Below, one piece after another: positions 1 to 7,789 of a stretch of 64,000 bases of DNA. The stretch is from Williamsia deligens. Its GTDB lineage: Bacteria > Actinomycetota > Actinomycetes > Mycobacteriales > Mycobacteriaceae. The first letter of the stretch is position 1; each line of letters begins with the position of its first letter. A model generated the notes under the pieces. The model did no database searches. It worked only from the letters and a program-made list of their open reading frames with translations, and was not told the origin of the DNA. The stretch spans positions 91,096 to 155,095 of the forward strand of contig NZ_JAMTCI010000005.1 in NCBI RefSeq assembly GCF_024171765.1, in the 5' to 3' direction. A program made the position numbers and the translations under genes.

Positions 1-37
1 CCCCGGCTTCTCCGCGACTCCGCGGCCCGACCTGAGC

Positions 38-892
38 TCACTGCCTCCGGCGGGCCGCGGAGTCGCGGAGTTCGTCGATGATCTCCTCGTCCCAGATGTG
101 CTTGCGGACCAGGCGATAACGCTCGCACGCCAGCCACATGTAGAGCTCGGCGTCGGTCGCCTCGGGCCGGATCTCGGCGCGACGCGCCATGCGGACCACC
201 GGGAGGAACTCCTCGCCGAACCACCGGCGGGCCACCTCGGCGCGTCCGAGGAACTCACCGAGTTCCTGGCTGAGCCGGAACCCCCACGCCTCGACGTTCT
301 CGGCGAGTTCGGCGTAGTCGAAGGGGTCGGCGACGGCGATCGCGTCGGCCTGTTTGCCCCGCAGGGGCACCCGCGACAGGAAGAGTCGACGGTGGTCCTT
401 GAGCGCCAGGTCGGACACGCCGTTGATGCCCTCGGGTGAGATGCGGGTGTGGATCTCGGTGACGTAGGCGTCGATGGTCTCGATGTGGCGGGCGATCGCG
501 ATGGACACGCGGTGGTGCCCGTCGACCACGAAGTGCATGTCGCCGATGCGGTAGAGCACCACCGGTGGCATCGCCTCACCGCGACGCTGCGCCGCCGCGA
601 TCCGCTGCCAGCGGGCCCGGATGCGTGCCGACGTCGGCCGGAACAGGCGATCGAAATCCCGTGTCCGGTCGACACTGCCGACGATGGTCGACACCTTGAC
701 CACGACGAGACCGATCGACGTCTCGCCGGTGCGCCCCAGCGCGGCGACGACCTCGTCGAACGGCAGCACGGTGTTGACGTCGGCGGGTTGGCGGGTGAAC
801 CAGGCCGACAGGCGCGCGAGTTCGGCCCGGCGCCGTTGACGACTGAAGTCGTTCTCGGCGTCGGCGTCGGGGAATCCCGTGTCACGCGCCAT
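38..892 (-). CDS. ParB-like nuclease-domain protein
   Basis: A 284-residue protein of unknown cellular role. The middle part (about residues 95-135) has the ParB/sulfiredoxin-like signature, with hydrophobic strands leading to VVDGHHRVSIA, the motif that in ParB-type proteins binds or hydrolyses nucleotide. The C-terminal third is helical and charged and I do not recognise it. It is the downstream gene of a two-gene unit: its ATG overlaps the stop of the metallophosphoesterase by 11 bp, so the two are probably co-translated. It lacks the long DNA-binding and dimerisation regions of chromosomal ParB and is not next to parA, so a chromosome-segregation role is unlikely. The domain call is fairly secure; the function is unknown. 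Confidence 0.7.
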   Translation of the reverse strand: MARDTGFPDADAENDFSRQRRRAELARLSAWFTRQPADVNTVLPFDEVVAALGRTGETSIGLVVVKVSTIVGSVDRTRDFDRLFRPTSARIRARWQRIAAAQRRGEAMPPVVLYRIGDMHFVVDGHHRVSIAIARHIETIDAYVTEIHTRISPEGINGVSDLALKDHRRLFLSRVPLRGKQADAIAVADPFDYAELAENVEAWGFRLSQELGEFLGRAEVARRWFGEEFLPVVRMARRAEIRPEATDAELYMWLACERYRLVRKHIWDEEIIDELRDSAARRRQ

Positions 893-1619
893 GACGCCGC
901 CGCGTGATCGTGATGCCGTCCCCGCCGGGGTCGATGTCGAAGACCGTGTAGCCCACGGTGTTCACCGACACGGCGGCGTCGCCGGTGCCGCCGGCGCCGA
1001 AGGGGATCCGGAGATCGGCCGGTCGGGTGCCGTAGGGGTGGACGTGCCCGTGCACGAGCGTCTGCGGCCGCAGCGACCGGACCAGGTCGACGAGACACGC
1101 GAAACCCCGGTGCGGTGCGTCGGTGCCGTCGCCGTAGCCCTGCGCGGGGCTGTGCGTGAGGAGGATGTCGATCCCGGGCGTGCGGTGGCCGCGCAGTCGC
1201 CGGACCCGCGCGATCGCCGACTCGCGTCGGTGCAGCGCCCGGGCACGCCGCCGTTGCGTCTGCTCGCGGTACTGGTTGGGGCCGCCGTTGTAGCGGATCG
1301 ACCCGCCGAGCCCCGCGATGCGGAGACCGGCGACCGTCACCACCCGGCCGTCGGCGTTCACGGCGCCGCACGGCCCGGGGTCGACCGCGGGGAGCCCGGC
1401 GCGGGTCCACCCGGACCGCCCGCGCCGGAACCCCGACATGTCGCGGTCGTGGTTGCCCGGCACGTAGACGCAGGGCGCACCGCTGCGGGTGGCGAGGGTC
1501 TCGAGGTAGTCGAACGGGAGATCGCCCGCGCCGAGCACGAGGTCGGGGGCGATCTGCTCGGCGATGCCGCAGAGCAGTCCGTCGACCACCTCGTCGGCAA
1601 CCGCGAGCACCCGGACCAT
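882..1619 (-). CDS. metallophosphoesterase family protein
   Basis: A 245-residue calcineurin-like phosphoesterase. Visible motifs in order are VLAVADE near the N-terminus, GAGDLPFDYLE, PGNHDRD, LTHSP and HGHVHPYG. These are the metal-ligand blocks of the superfamily. The first block has Asp-Glu where the usual D-x-H would be, a variant seen in a subgroup of bacterial members. The start was set at ATG 1619 although the frame stays open upstream. It gives the expected N-terminal strand, and a TACCCT -10 hexamer sits 7 nt upstream, consistent with a leaderless transcript. It overlaps the ParB-like gene by 11 bp. The substrate is unknown. Confidence 0.8.
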   Translation of the reverse strand: MVRVLAVADEVVDGLLCGIAEQIAPDLVLGAGDLPFDYLETLATRSGAPCVYVPGNHDRDMSGFRRGRSGWTRAGLPAVDPGPCGAVNADGRVVTVAGLRIAGLGGSIRYNGGPNQYREQTQRRRARALHRRESAIARVRRLRGHRTPGIDILLTHSPAQGYGDGTDAPHRGFACLVDLVRSLRPQTLVHGHVHPYGTRPADLRIPFGAGGTGDAAVSVNTVGYTVFDIDPGGDGITITRRRHGA

Positions 1620-1626
1620 GGCCGTC

Positions 1627-1632
1627 AGGGTA
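1627..1632 (-). promoter_or_regulatory. -10 hexamer of leaderless metallophosphoesterase transcript
   Basis: On the minus strand TACCCT lies 7 nt before the ATG at 1619. This fits TANNNT at the distance that places +1 on the start codon. No clear -35 is visible. Confidence 0.5.
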
Positions 1633-1658
1633 CAACCGGGTCTGGGAGACTGGACGCG

Positions 1659-2240
1659 ATGAGCGAGTCGGTGACAGACGCGGTCGCAGCACACCTGCGG
1701 GCGGCGGTCGGGACAGAACCCCAGCGTGCCTCGGTGACGTTCCTCGGCCTGGAGCCGATGGACGTGCTCCGGTTCGCCACCGACGACGGCGTGGTGTTCG
1801 CCAGCGTCGGGTGCTCGCGGCACCCGATGACCGACCCGACGGGATTCGACGTCGACCCGCTGCGGGGTCCCCGCGCCGAGGTCGTGGTGCGGATGCGGTC
1901 GGCGGGGGATCTCGCCGGTCTGCACCGGTCGCTGGCGGTTCTCGCCGCGGCCCCCGCGGTCGAGGGGATGGTGCTCGTCCCCGACGCCCTCGTCGACCTG
2001 TCGGAGCCGCTGTGGACGGGGTCGTCGTGCACCGCGGTGGTGTTGCAGGCCGACGTCGTCGAGCAGTGTCCGCTGCCCGCGCCCATGTCGCCGGTGGAGT
2101 TCCTGCGGGCCGTGCCGATCACCGCGAACGAGGCCGCCTGGGTGCGGCTGCGCGGTGTGGACGAACTCCGGCGTGCATGGACCGAAGCCGGCGTCGACAT
2201 CGCCGACCCCCACCGCGTCGCCGTCGACCCGGGGGCCTGA
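1659..2240 (+). CDS. suppressor of fused (SUFU) domain protein
   Basis: A 193-residue protein resembling bacterial SUFU-domain proteins. A hydrophobic strand-rich core ends in VEFLRAVPITANEAAW and a final AGVDIADPHR segment, which is characteristic of this family. Bacterial members often act as immunity or accessory proteins, but no toxin gene is adjacent, so no role can be assigned. The start at ATG 1659 begins the family-like N-terminus and lies 39 bp from the divergent metallophosphoesterase start. The frame is open far upstream, but that stretch is antisense to the metallophosphoesterase and was not included. Confidence 0.7.
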   Translation: MSESVTDAVAAHLRAAVGTEPQRASVTFLGLEPMDVLRFATDDGVVFASVGCSRHPMTDPTGFDVDPLRGPRAEVVVRMRSAGDLAGLHRSLAVLAAAPAVEGMVLVPDALVDLSEPLWTGSSCTAVVLQADVVEQCPLPAPMSPVEFLRAVPITANEAAWVRLRGVDELRRAWTEAGVDIADPHRVAVDPGA

Positions 2241-2243
2241 GCC

Positions 2244-3311
2244 TCAGAGCCAGTGGTTGCGACGGAAGGTGCGCCAGAGGCCGACGCAGACCGTCGCGAG
2301 GAACAGCAGCAGGATGTAATAGCTGTAGCGCCAGTGCAGTTCGGGCATGTTGTCGAAGTTCATGCCGTAGATGCCCGCGAACATCGTCGGGACCGACGCG
2401 ATCGCGACCCACGAGGTGATCTTGCGCATGTCGGTGTTCTGCTGGATCCCGACCTTCGCCGAGGCCGCCCCGAGCAGCGAGGTGAGGACCTCGTCGTAGG
2501 TCGCGACCCGATCGGAGACCGTGATCTGGTGGTCGAGGACGTCACGCAGGTAGCGACGGACCTCCTTGGGGCACAGGTCGTTCTCCGGTGACGTCAGACG
2601 CTGCAGCGGCGCGGTGAGGGGTGCGACGGCCCGGCGCAGCTCGGTGATCTCCCGCTTGAGCAGGTACACCGGGTCGATCTGGACGGTGCCGCTGGGGGCG
2701 AAGATCGCACCCTCGATCGCGTCGACGTCGGTCTCGACGGCGGCCGTGACGTCGAGGTAGGTGTCCACCACGTGGTCGGCGATGGCGTGCATCACCGCGT
2801 ACGGGCCGAGACGGAGACGGTCCGGGCGTGCTTCGAGCTCGGCGCGGACGCCCGCGAGATGGGTGAAGTCGCCGTGACGGACCGTGATGACGAAATCCGG
2901 GCCGACGAAGATCATGATCTCGCCGGTCTCGACCACCTCGCTGGTGGTGGTCAGCGATTCGTGCTCGACGTATTTCACCGTGCGCAACACGATGAACTGG
3001 GTGTCGTCGTACCGCTCGAGCTTCGGGCGCTGGTGGGCGTGCACGGCGTCCTCGGCCATCAGCTCGTGCAGACCGAAGGTCTCGGCGACATCGGCCATCT
3101 GGCGGTCGTCGGGGGCGTGCAGACCCACCCAGACGAAACCCTCGCCGAGGCTGCGCACCTGCTTGAGGGCGCCGCTGTGGGTCCACCGACCGGGTCGACG
3201 CTGTCCGTCGACGTAGACGGCGCAGTCGACGACGGCGCGGGCCGGCGGGATGGGGATGCGGGGACGGTCGGCGGGACCTCCCGTGGATCGAAGCGAGGGC
3301 AACGACGGCAT
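2244..3311 (-). CDS. corA: CorA-family magnesium/cobalt channel
   Basis: A 355-residue divalent-cation channel protein of the cytoplasmic membrane. It has a large cytoplasmic N-terminal domain, a long helical region with a charged stalk, and two C-terminal membrane helices. The selectivity motif YGMNF is at about residues 315-319, between TM1 (WVAIASVPTMFAGIYGMNF) and TM2 (YYILLLFLATVCVGLW). The basic tail ends in HWL. The start at ATG 3311 was preferred over an upstream in-frame codon at 3353 because an AGGAGG ribosome-binding site precedes it at ideal spacing. It converges on the SUFU-domain gene with only 3 bp between stops. Confidence 0.92.
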   Translation of the reverse strand: MPSLPSLRSTGGPADRPRIPIPPARAVVDCAVYVDGQRRPGRWTHSGALKQVRSLGEGFVWVGLHAPDDRQMADVAETFGLHELMAEDAVHAHQRPKLERYDDTQFIVLRTVKYVEHESLTTTSEVVETGEIMIFVGPDFVITVRHGDFTHLAGVRAELEARPDRLRLGPYAVMHAIADHVVDTYLDVTAAVETDVDAIEGAIFAPSGTVQIDPVYLLKREITELRRAVAPLTAPLQRLTSPENDLCPKEVRRYLRDVLDHQITVSDRVATYDEVLTSLLGAASAKVGIQQNTDMRKITSWVAIASVPTMFAGIYGMNFDNMPELHWRYSYYILLLFLATVCVGLWRTFRRNHWL

Positions 3312-3386
3312 CGTCAGACCTCCTGTTCCCGCGGCGACCCGGACGCGCGCCATCCTACGACGCGCGGTCGCACACCCTGCCTCGAC

Positions 3387-3392
3387 TAGCGT
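3387..3392 (+). promoter_or_regulatory. -10 hexamer of leaderless lipoprotein transcript
   Basis: TAGCGT lies 8 nt before the GTG at 3401, and no ribosome-binding site is visible. This is the same arrangement as at several other starts in the window. Confidence 0.45.
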
Positions 3393-3400
3393 GGTCTCCC

Positions 3401-4378
3401 GTGATCGCGCCCCGGCCCCGGCCCACCCGCCGTGTGTTCCGTGTACTCGCGGCGCTCGTCGCCGGTCTGGTCGCGACGAGCGTGGCGGTGTCGTGCTCGA
3501 CGAGCACCTCGCCGCAGGACGCGCCTCTGGTCATGGGTGCCGGGGACGGTGTGGCGGGGGCCGTGGTCGCCGACATCTACCGGCAGGTGCTGCGGTCCAC
3601 GGGTGCGCCCGTCGCCGACGACACGACGGTGGGGGACTACGGGCGACTCCTCGACGACATGACCGCCGGTCGGGTCGCGCTCTTCGGCGCCTTCGACGGT
3701 GCGCTGCTGGCGCGTCTCGCCCCGTCGTCGACGGCGACATCCGCCGACGACGTCTACACCGACCTCAACCGTGCTCTGCCACAGGGTGTCTCGGTGGGGG
3801 ACGCGACCACCGTGAGCGACCAGCTGCAGGTGGTGGTGCCGTCGGCGCAGGCGTCCGCGGCGGGGGTCGACGAGCTGTCGGAGTGCGGTCGCCTTCCCGG
3901 CGGGCTCGCCCTCGTCGGAGACAGGGAGCCCGATCCGACGACGATGGCGGCACTGACCGCCGCGGGCTGCCGCTTCGCGCCCTACCGGCGTCTGGGTTCG
4001 GTCGACGAGGTGATCGCGACGGTGCGGTCGGGCCGGGCGGCGGGTCTGGTCTCTCCGCTGTCGTCGGCGGGGACCGCCGCGGACCTCACCGCGCTGCGCA
4101 CCGCGTCGCCGGCCTCGGACGACGGGTCCGGCACGTCCACGCCGCCCTCCTCGGCCCCGGGACCGTCCCCCTCCGCGGATCCGGCGGCCGTCCGAGCTCA
4201 GGTCCTGGTGCCGGTGTACGCGTCGGGGGTGCTGACCCGGGAGCGCATCACCGCGATCAACAAGGTCGCGGGCGAGCTCACCACCGCCGACCTCGCCACG
4301 ATGGCGCAGCGTGTCGCCGGCCGGCAGGCGACGGTGTCCGCGGTCGTCGGCGGCTGGCTCGCCGAACACGGGTTCTAG
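3401..4378 (+). CDS. substrate-binding lipoprotein, glycine betaine/QAT type
   Basis: A 325-residue predicted lipoprotein. The N-terminus has a basic stretch, a hydrophobic helix and a lipobox-like AVSC with the Cys at about residue 32, so it is probably anchored to the outer face of the membrane. The mature part resembles the periplasmic-binding fold of quaternary-ammonium (OpuAC-like) binding proteins, with LVMGAGD near its start where family members bind ligand. A Ser/Pro-rich linker (about residues 240-265) interrupts the C-terminal lobe. No permease or ATPase is adjacent, which is unusual for a transport receptor. The GTG start has a good -10 hexamer 8 nt upstream and suggests a leaderless mRNA. 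Nine bases separate it from the MBL gene. Confidence 0.62.
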   Translation: MIAPRPRPTRRVFRVLAALVAGLVATSVAVSCSTSTSPQDAPLVMGAGDGVAGAVVADIYRQVLRSTGAPVADDTTVGDYGRLLDDMTAGRVALFGAFDGALLARLAPSSTATSADDVYTDLNRALPQGVSVGDATTVSDQLQVVVPSAQASAAGVDELSECGRLPGGLALVGDREPDPTTMAALTAAGCRFAPYRRLGSVDEVIATVRSGRAAGLVSPLSSAGTAADLTALRTASPASDDGSGTSTPPSSAPGPSPSADPAAVRAQVLVPVYASGVLTRERITAINKVAGELTTADLATMAQRVAGRQATVSAVVGGWLAEHGF

Positions 4379-4387
4379 ACCGACGCG

Positions 4388-5170
4388 ATGGACGACGGAT
4401 CCGCCACGACGATCACCTGGTGGGGTCACGCGACCACCACCGTCGTCGACAGTGGTGTGCGCGTCCTGACCGACCCGGTGCTCACCCGGGGCGTCGCACA
4501 TCTGCGGCGTCGTCGCGGGCCGGTTCCGGCTGCTGATGCGGCTCGCGCGGACGTCGTCCTCGTGTCCCACCTGCACTCCGATCACCTGCACGTCCGATCG
4601 CTCGCCCGCGTGGATCCCTCGGCGGTCGTCGTCCTCCCTCGAGGAGCGCGTCGTGCGGTCCCGGGGCTGTCGGTGCTGCGTGGCCGGGACATCCGTGAGA
4701 TGGGTGTCGGCGACCTCGTCGACATCGGCCCGGTGCGCATCCGGGCGGTGCCCGCCGACCACGACGGACGCCGCCATCCGCTGGCCCGGGCACGGGTCGA
4801 CCCGCTCGGGTTCGTCGTCGAGGGGGCCGCGCGGACCTACTTCGCCGGCGACACCGATCTGTTCGACGGCATGGCCGCAGCAGTCGGGCCCTGCGATGTC
4901 GCGCTGCTGCCCGTCGGTGGCTGGGGTCCGGGTCTCGGGGATGGGCACATGACGGCGGAGCGTGCCGCGATCGCGGCGGGTCTGCTGCGTCCGCGGCTGG
5001 CGATACCCGTCCACTTCGGCACCTTGTGGCCGGTGGGGCTCGGCGCCGTGGCACCCGACGAGTTCCTGCCACCGGGAGGCGAGTTCGTCCGGGCTGCGGC
5101 ACGCCTCGCCCCGGAGACGACCGCTGTCGAACTGTTGCCGGGCGAGACCAGGTCAGTCGACGCGCACTGA
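4388..5170 (+). CDS. MBL-fold metal-dependent hydrolase
   Basis: A 260-residue metallo-beta-lactamase-fold protein. The zinc-binding signature HLHSDHLH is at about residues 61-68. Further ligands are plausible in FAGDTDLFDG and in IPVHFGTLWP near the C-terminus. This arrangement is that of the RomA/UlaG-like group, which includes N-acyl-phosphatidylethanolamine phospholipase D-like enzymes. It follows the lipoprotein gene by 9 bp and probably shares its transcript. Its last 18 bp overlap the convergent membrane-protein gene. The substrate is not predictable. Confidence 0.82.
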   Translation: MDDGSATTITWWGHATTTVVDSGVRVLTDPVLTRGVAHLRRRRGPVPAADAARADVVLVSHLHSDHLHVRSLARVDPSAVVVLPRGARRAVPGLSVLRGRDIREMGVGDLVDIGPVRIRAVPADHDGRRHPLARARVDPLGFVVEGAARTYFAGDTDLFDGMAAAVGPCDVALLPVGGWGPGLGDGHMTAERAAIAAGLLRPRLAIPVHFGTLWPVGLGAVAPDEFLPPGGEFVRAAARLAPETTAVELLPGETRSVDAH

Positions 5171-5758
5171 GGTCCTCGACCGGACGAGCAGACGTCGGCG
5201 GACCGCCCAGATGGGGAACGCCCGGCCGCGCCGCAGGATGCGCAACATCCGGTAGCGGTCGTAGAGCGTCACGATCAGCGAGATGAGCAGCAGGAAGAAC
5301 AGCGACGGGATCGGTTGCACCGCCGGGCCGCCCGGTGTCGGCAGGAGGGTCAGCACCACCACGACGCCGGCGTTGATCGCCGCGACGGCGATGAACTGGG
5401 ACACCGTGGAGGTCCACTCCACGCCACGCCCGGCGATGTGGTGGCTCACCACCGAGTTCGCGACGACGAGGATCGCCACGGTCACGATGATCTGGGTCGT
5501 GGACGCCCGGACCCCGGGCAGGATCCGCGAGAAGATCAGGAGCAGCATCGAGACCAGCACGATCTTCTCGACCAGCGGACCGCGCAGGAACGCGCTCTGG
5601 GTCGCCCGGACGCCCGCGGGCACCTGTTCCACGTCACCGCCGCGCGTCCGCGCCGCGACGTCGAACCCGAACGGCCAGTCCCCGGCGGGCAAGCGCCTGC
5701 CACCGAACCGGATCGCGACGGCCAGCGCGGCGACGACGAGTGCCGCCACCGGGATCAC
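5153..5758 (-). CDS. conserved membrane protein of unknown function
   Basis: A 201-residue protein I do not recognise. It has one hydrophobic N-terminal segment, a polar stretch of about 45 residues, and then four hydrophobic segments (near residues 65-80, 90-105, 120-140 and 150-165). It ends in a strongly basic tail (RRGR, VRRRLLVRSR) that should face the cytoplasm. It lies 27 bp downstream of another membrane-protein gene on the same strand and is probably in the same operon. Confidence 0.6.
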   Translation of the reverse strand: MIPVAALVVAALAVAIRFGGRRLPAGDWPFGFDVAARTRGGDVEQVPAGVRATQSAFLRGPLVEKIVLVSMLLLIFSRILPGVRASTTQIIVTVAILVVANSVVSHHIAGRGVEWTSTVSQFIAVAAINAGVVVVLTLLPTPGGPAVQPIPSLFFLLLISLIVTLYDRYRMLRILRRGRAFPIWAVRRRLLVRSRTSVRVD

Positions 5759-5785
5759 CCACGGTCGTCCGGCGACGGCGGTGGT

Positions 5786-6331
5786 CTAGCTGTCGTCGAT
5801 GTCCGCGCCGAGGATCGTCGTCTTCACCTCGTCGGTGACGTCGAGTTCGGCGACGTGCAGCCACCACTCCTGGGGCAGCTTGACGACCACCCAGATGCCG
5901 ACGGCCATCGCCAGCAGCGTGCGGTGGCCCAGGCGGGTGGGAGCCCACCGACACCGGATCAGTTCGTAGGCGATGAAGAAGTACTCGAAGGTGTTGGGGA
6001 ACACCAACAACAGCCATCGCGACGAGCTGTACTCGAACGCGACGACCCCGACGAGGCGGTAGTAGAACAGGAATCGCGCGATGCCGAACGCTGCCGGGTC
6101 CGACCAGTTCTGCAGCGTCGAGAGATACGCGATGGCCAGGTAGTAGACGTCGAGCGCCTTGTCGTAGGACTGGTACCCGGAGATGTCGAGACCCGGGACC
6201 TGTTGGAAGACGGTCTGATCGATCGCGTCGAGCACCAGCGCGGCGACGATGGCGGGGACCGGGAAGCGGGGGATGAGCAACGGCACGAGAAGCCGTCCCG
6301 CCACCACCAGCAGCACGACAGCGGTCCCCAT
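5786..6331 (-). CDS. conserved membrane protein of unknown function
   Basis: A 181-residue polytopic protein with an N-terminal membrane helix and several aromatic-rich hydrophobic segments in the middle (YYRLVGVVAFEYSS, FPNTFEYFFIAYELI). It ends in an acidic soluble tail. The start at ATG 6331 was chosen over the longer open frame because it begins the first membrane helix and follows a purine-rich GGGGAAGGGG stretch. It is the first gene of a pair with the membrane protein downstream; both functions are unknown. Confidence 0.58.
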   Translation of the reverse strand: MGTAVVLLVVAGRLLVPLLIPRFPVPAIVAALVLDAIDQTVFQQVPGLDISGYQSYDKALDVYYLAIAYLSTLQNWSDPAAFGIARFLFYYRLVGVVAFEYSSSRWLLLVFPNTFEYFFIAYELIRCRWAPTRLGHRTLLAMAVGIWVVVKLPQEWWLHVAELDVTDEVKTTILGADIDDS

Positions 6332-6395
6332 CGCCTGCCCCTTCCCCGGCGTCACACCGGGTCGGCCCGGCAGCCGACGATAGCAACGGGCCCGC

Positions 6396-7271
6396 TCAGG
6401 TCCCGTCTGCGGCGGGGAGGAGGCGGTCCAGCAGGGCGCGGGTCGCCGGGGCGGGATCGTCGCGCCACACGATCCCCAGACTCGACCGGGCGCGCGGGTC
6501 GTCGATGCGGATGTCGACCACCCCGCCTGCGCCGCGTCCGGTGGTCTGCGAGAGCACTGCGACACCGAGGCCGCGCGCAGCGAGGGCCAGTGCGGTCGCC
6601 GGGGTGGCGACCTCCCACCGAGGCCGTCGGCCTGCCGCACCGGCGAGGACTGCATCGAGCGCGGCGCGGGCGCCGGTGCCCTCGGGCTGCGAGATCACGT
6701 CGGCGTCGGCGAGGTCGTCGGGACCGACGGCATCCCGGGTCGCCCAGGGATGGTCCGGGGTCACCCACGCGGCGAGCCCGTCGTCGACGACGGTCACGAA
6801 GCGCAGACCGTCAGGGCCGTCGCCCGTCCAGGCGGCCACCGCGACGTCGATCTCCCCTGCGCGCACGCGATCCACGAGCGGCGCGGCGGCATCTTCGATC
6901 ACCGAGATGTCGAGTCCGGGATGGGCGGCGTGCAGCGCGGCGAGCGCGTCGAACACCGGTGGCCATCCGAGCCCACCCACCGTGCCCACGCGCAGCCGGC
7001 CCGCGACGACGCCACGGATCGCCGACGCCGTGTCACGGACCGAGTCCACCGCCGCCACCGCTGCGCGGATCACCGGGATCAGGTGCTCGCCGGCTGCGGT
7101 CGGCCTGACGCGGCGGGTCGTGCGATCGAGCAGGGCCACGCCGAGTTCGCGTTCGAGCTTCGCGATCTGCGCGCTGACACCGGACTGACTCACCCGTACC
7201 GACTCGGCTGCCGCCGTGAACGACCCCTCGTCGACGACGGCGACCACGTAGCGCAGCTGGTGCAGCTCCAT
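6396..7271 (-). CDS. LysR-family transcriptional regulator
   Basis: A 291-residue regulator. Residues 1-60 form the LysR winged helix-turn-helix (MELHQLRYVVAVVDEGSF, then VSQSGVSAQIAKLERELG). The rest is the periplasmic-binding-like effector domain with the typical LRVGTVGGL start near residue 92. It is divergent from a SnoaL-like gene across 70 bp, the usual layout when a LysR protein controls its neighbour and itself. TAGCAT lies 8 nt before its ATG and overlaps an inverted repeat, suggesting autoregulation. Confidence 0.93.
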   Translation of the reverse strand: MELHQLRYVVAVVDEGSFTAAAESVRVSQSGVSAQIAKLERELGVALLDRTTRRVRPTAAGEHLIPVIRAAVAAVDSVRDTASAIRGVVAGRLRVGTVGGLGWPPVFDALAALHAAHPGLDISVIEDAAAPLVDRVRAGEIDVAVAAWTGDGPDGLRFVTVVDDGLAAWVTPDHPWATRDAVGPDDLADADVISQPEGTGARAALDAVLAGAAGRRPRWEVATPATALALAARGLGVAVLSQTTGRGAGGVVDIRIDDPRARSSLGIVWRDDPAPATRALLDRLLPAADGT

Positions 7272-7278
7272 GACTGAC

Positions 7279-7294
7279 GATGCTAAATGGCATC
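7279..7294. promoter_or_regulatory. candidate LysR operator, inverted repeat
   Basis: GATGC-N6-GCATC forms a perfect 5-bp inverted repeat between the divergent lysR-type gene and the SnoaL-like gene. It overlaps TAGCAT (minus strand, 7280-7285), the candidate -10 for the regulator. The size and position fit a LysR recognition site, but no protein-specific consensus is known. Confidence 0.4.
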
Positions 7295-7341
7295 GCCATC
7301 AGCTGTTGGACAGATGACCCGGGGTCGGCGACGCTCGGAAC

Positions 7342-7692
7342 ATGACCACGGACGACACACGACGAGCGGTGACCACCTACTTCGACGCATGGAGGGACCG
7401 GGACTTCGACCGACTACGCACCGTGCTCGCCGACGACGTCGACTTCGTCGGCGTCATGGGCACAGCGCACGGGGCGGACGAGTGCATCGCCGGACTCCGG
7501 GGGATGGCGGAGTCGATCATGACCGATCTGACGCTGCACACCCGGGTGGTCGAGGGCGACGACGCGATCACCTGGTTCGACCTCCACACCGCCTCCGCTC
7601 CGCCGATCCCGACAGCGAACTGGAGCCACGTCGAGTCCGGCCTCATCACCCGGATCCGGGTCACCTTCGACCCGCGGCCGCTGGGTCTCTGA
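7342..7692 (+). CDS. SnoaL-like / nuclear transport factor 2-fold protein
   Basis: A 116-residue single-domain protein. The N-terminal helix (AVTTYFDAWRDRDFDRLRTVLADDVDF) followed by curved-sheet strands is typical of the SnoaL/ketosteroid-isomerase-like fold. The acidic residues of ketosteroid isomerases cannot be placed with confidence, so the reaction is open. It is divergent from the LysR-type gene and is its most likely target. Confidence 0.78.
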   Translation: MTTDDTRRAVTTYFDAWRDRDFDRLRTVLADDVDFVGVMGTAHGADECIAGLRGMAESIMTDLTLHTRVVEGDDAITWFDLHTASAPPIPTANWSHVESGLITRIRVTFDPRPLGL

Positions 7693-7789
7693 ACAGCTCC
7701 GGCGCAAGTGCCTGTGGATCCGAGTCCGTTTGTGCACAGGTATCTTTCGTCCACGAGAGTTGTCGGAGGCTTCATGTACACATGTCCGT

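Noticed and set aside
879..1658. Upstream extension of the SUFU gene frame
   Set aside because: It is antisense to the metallophosphoesterase and has low-complexity Arg/Gly/Val composition.
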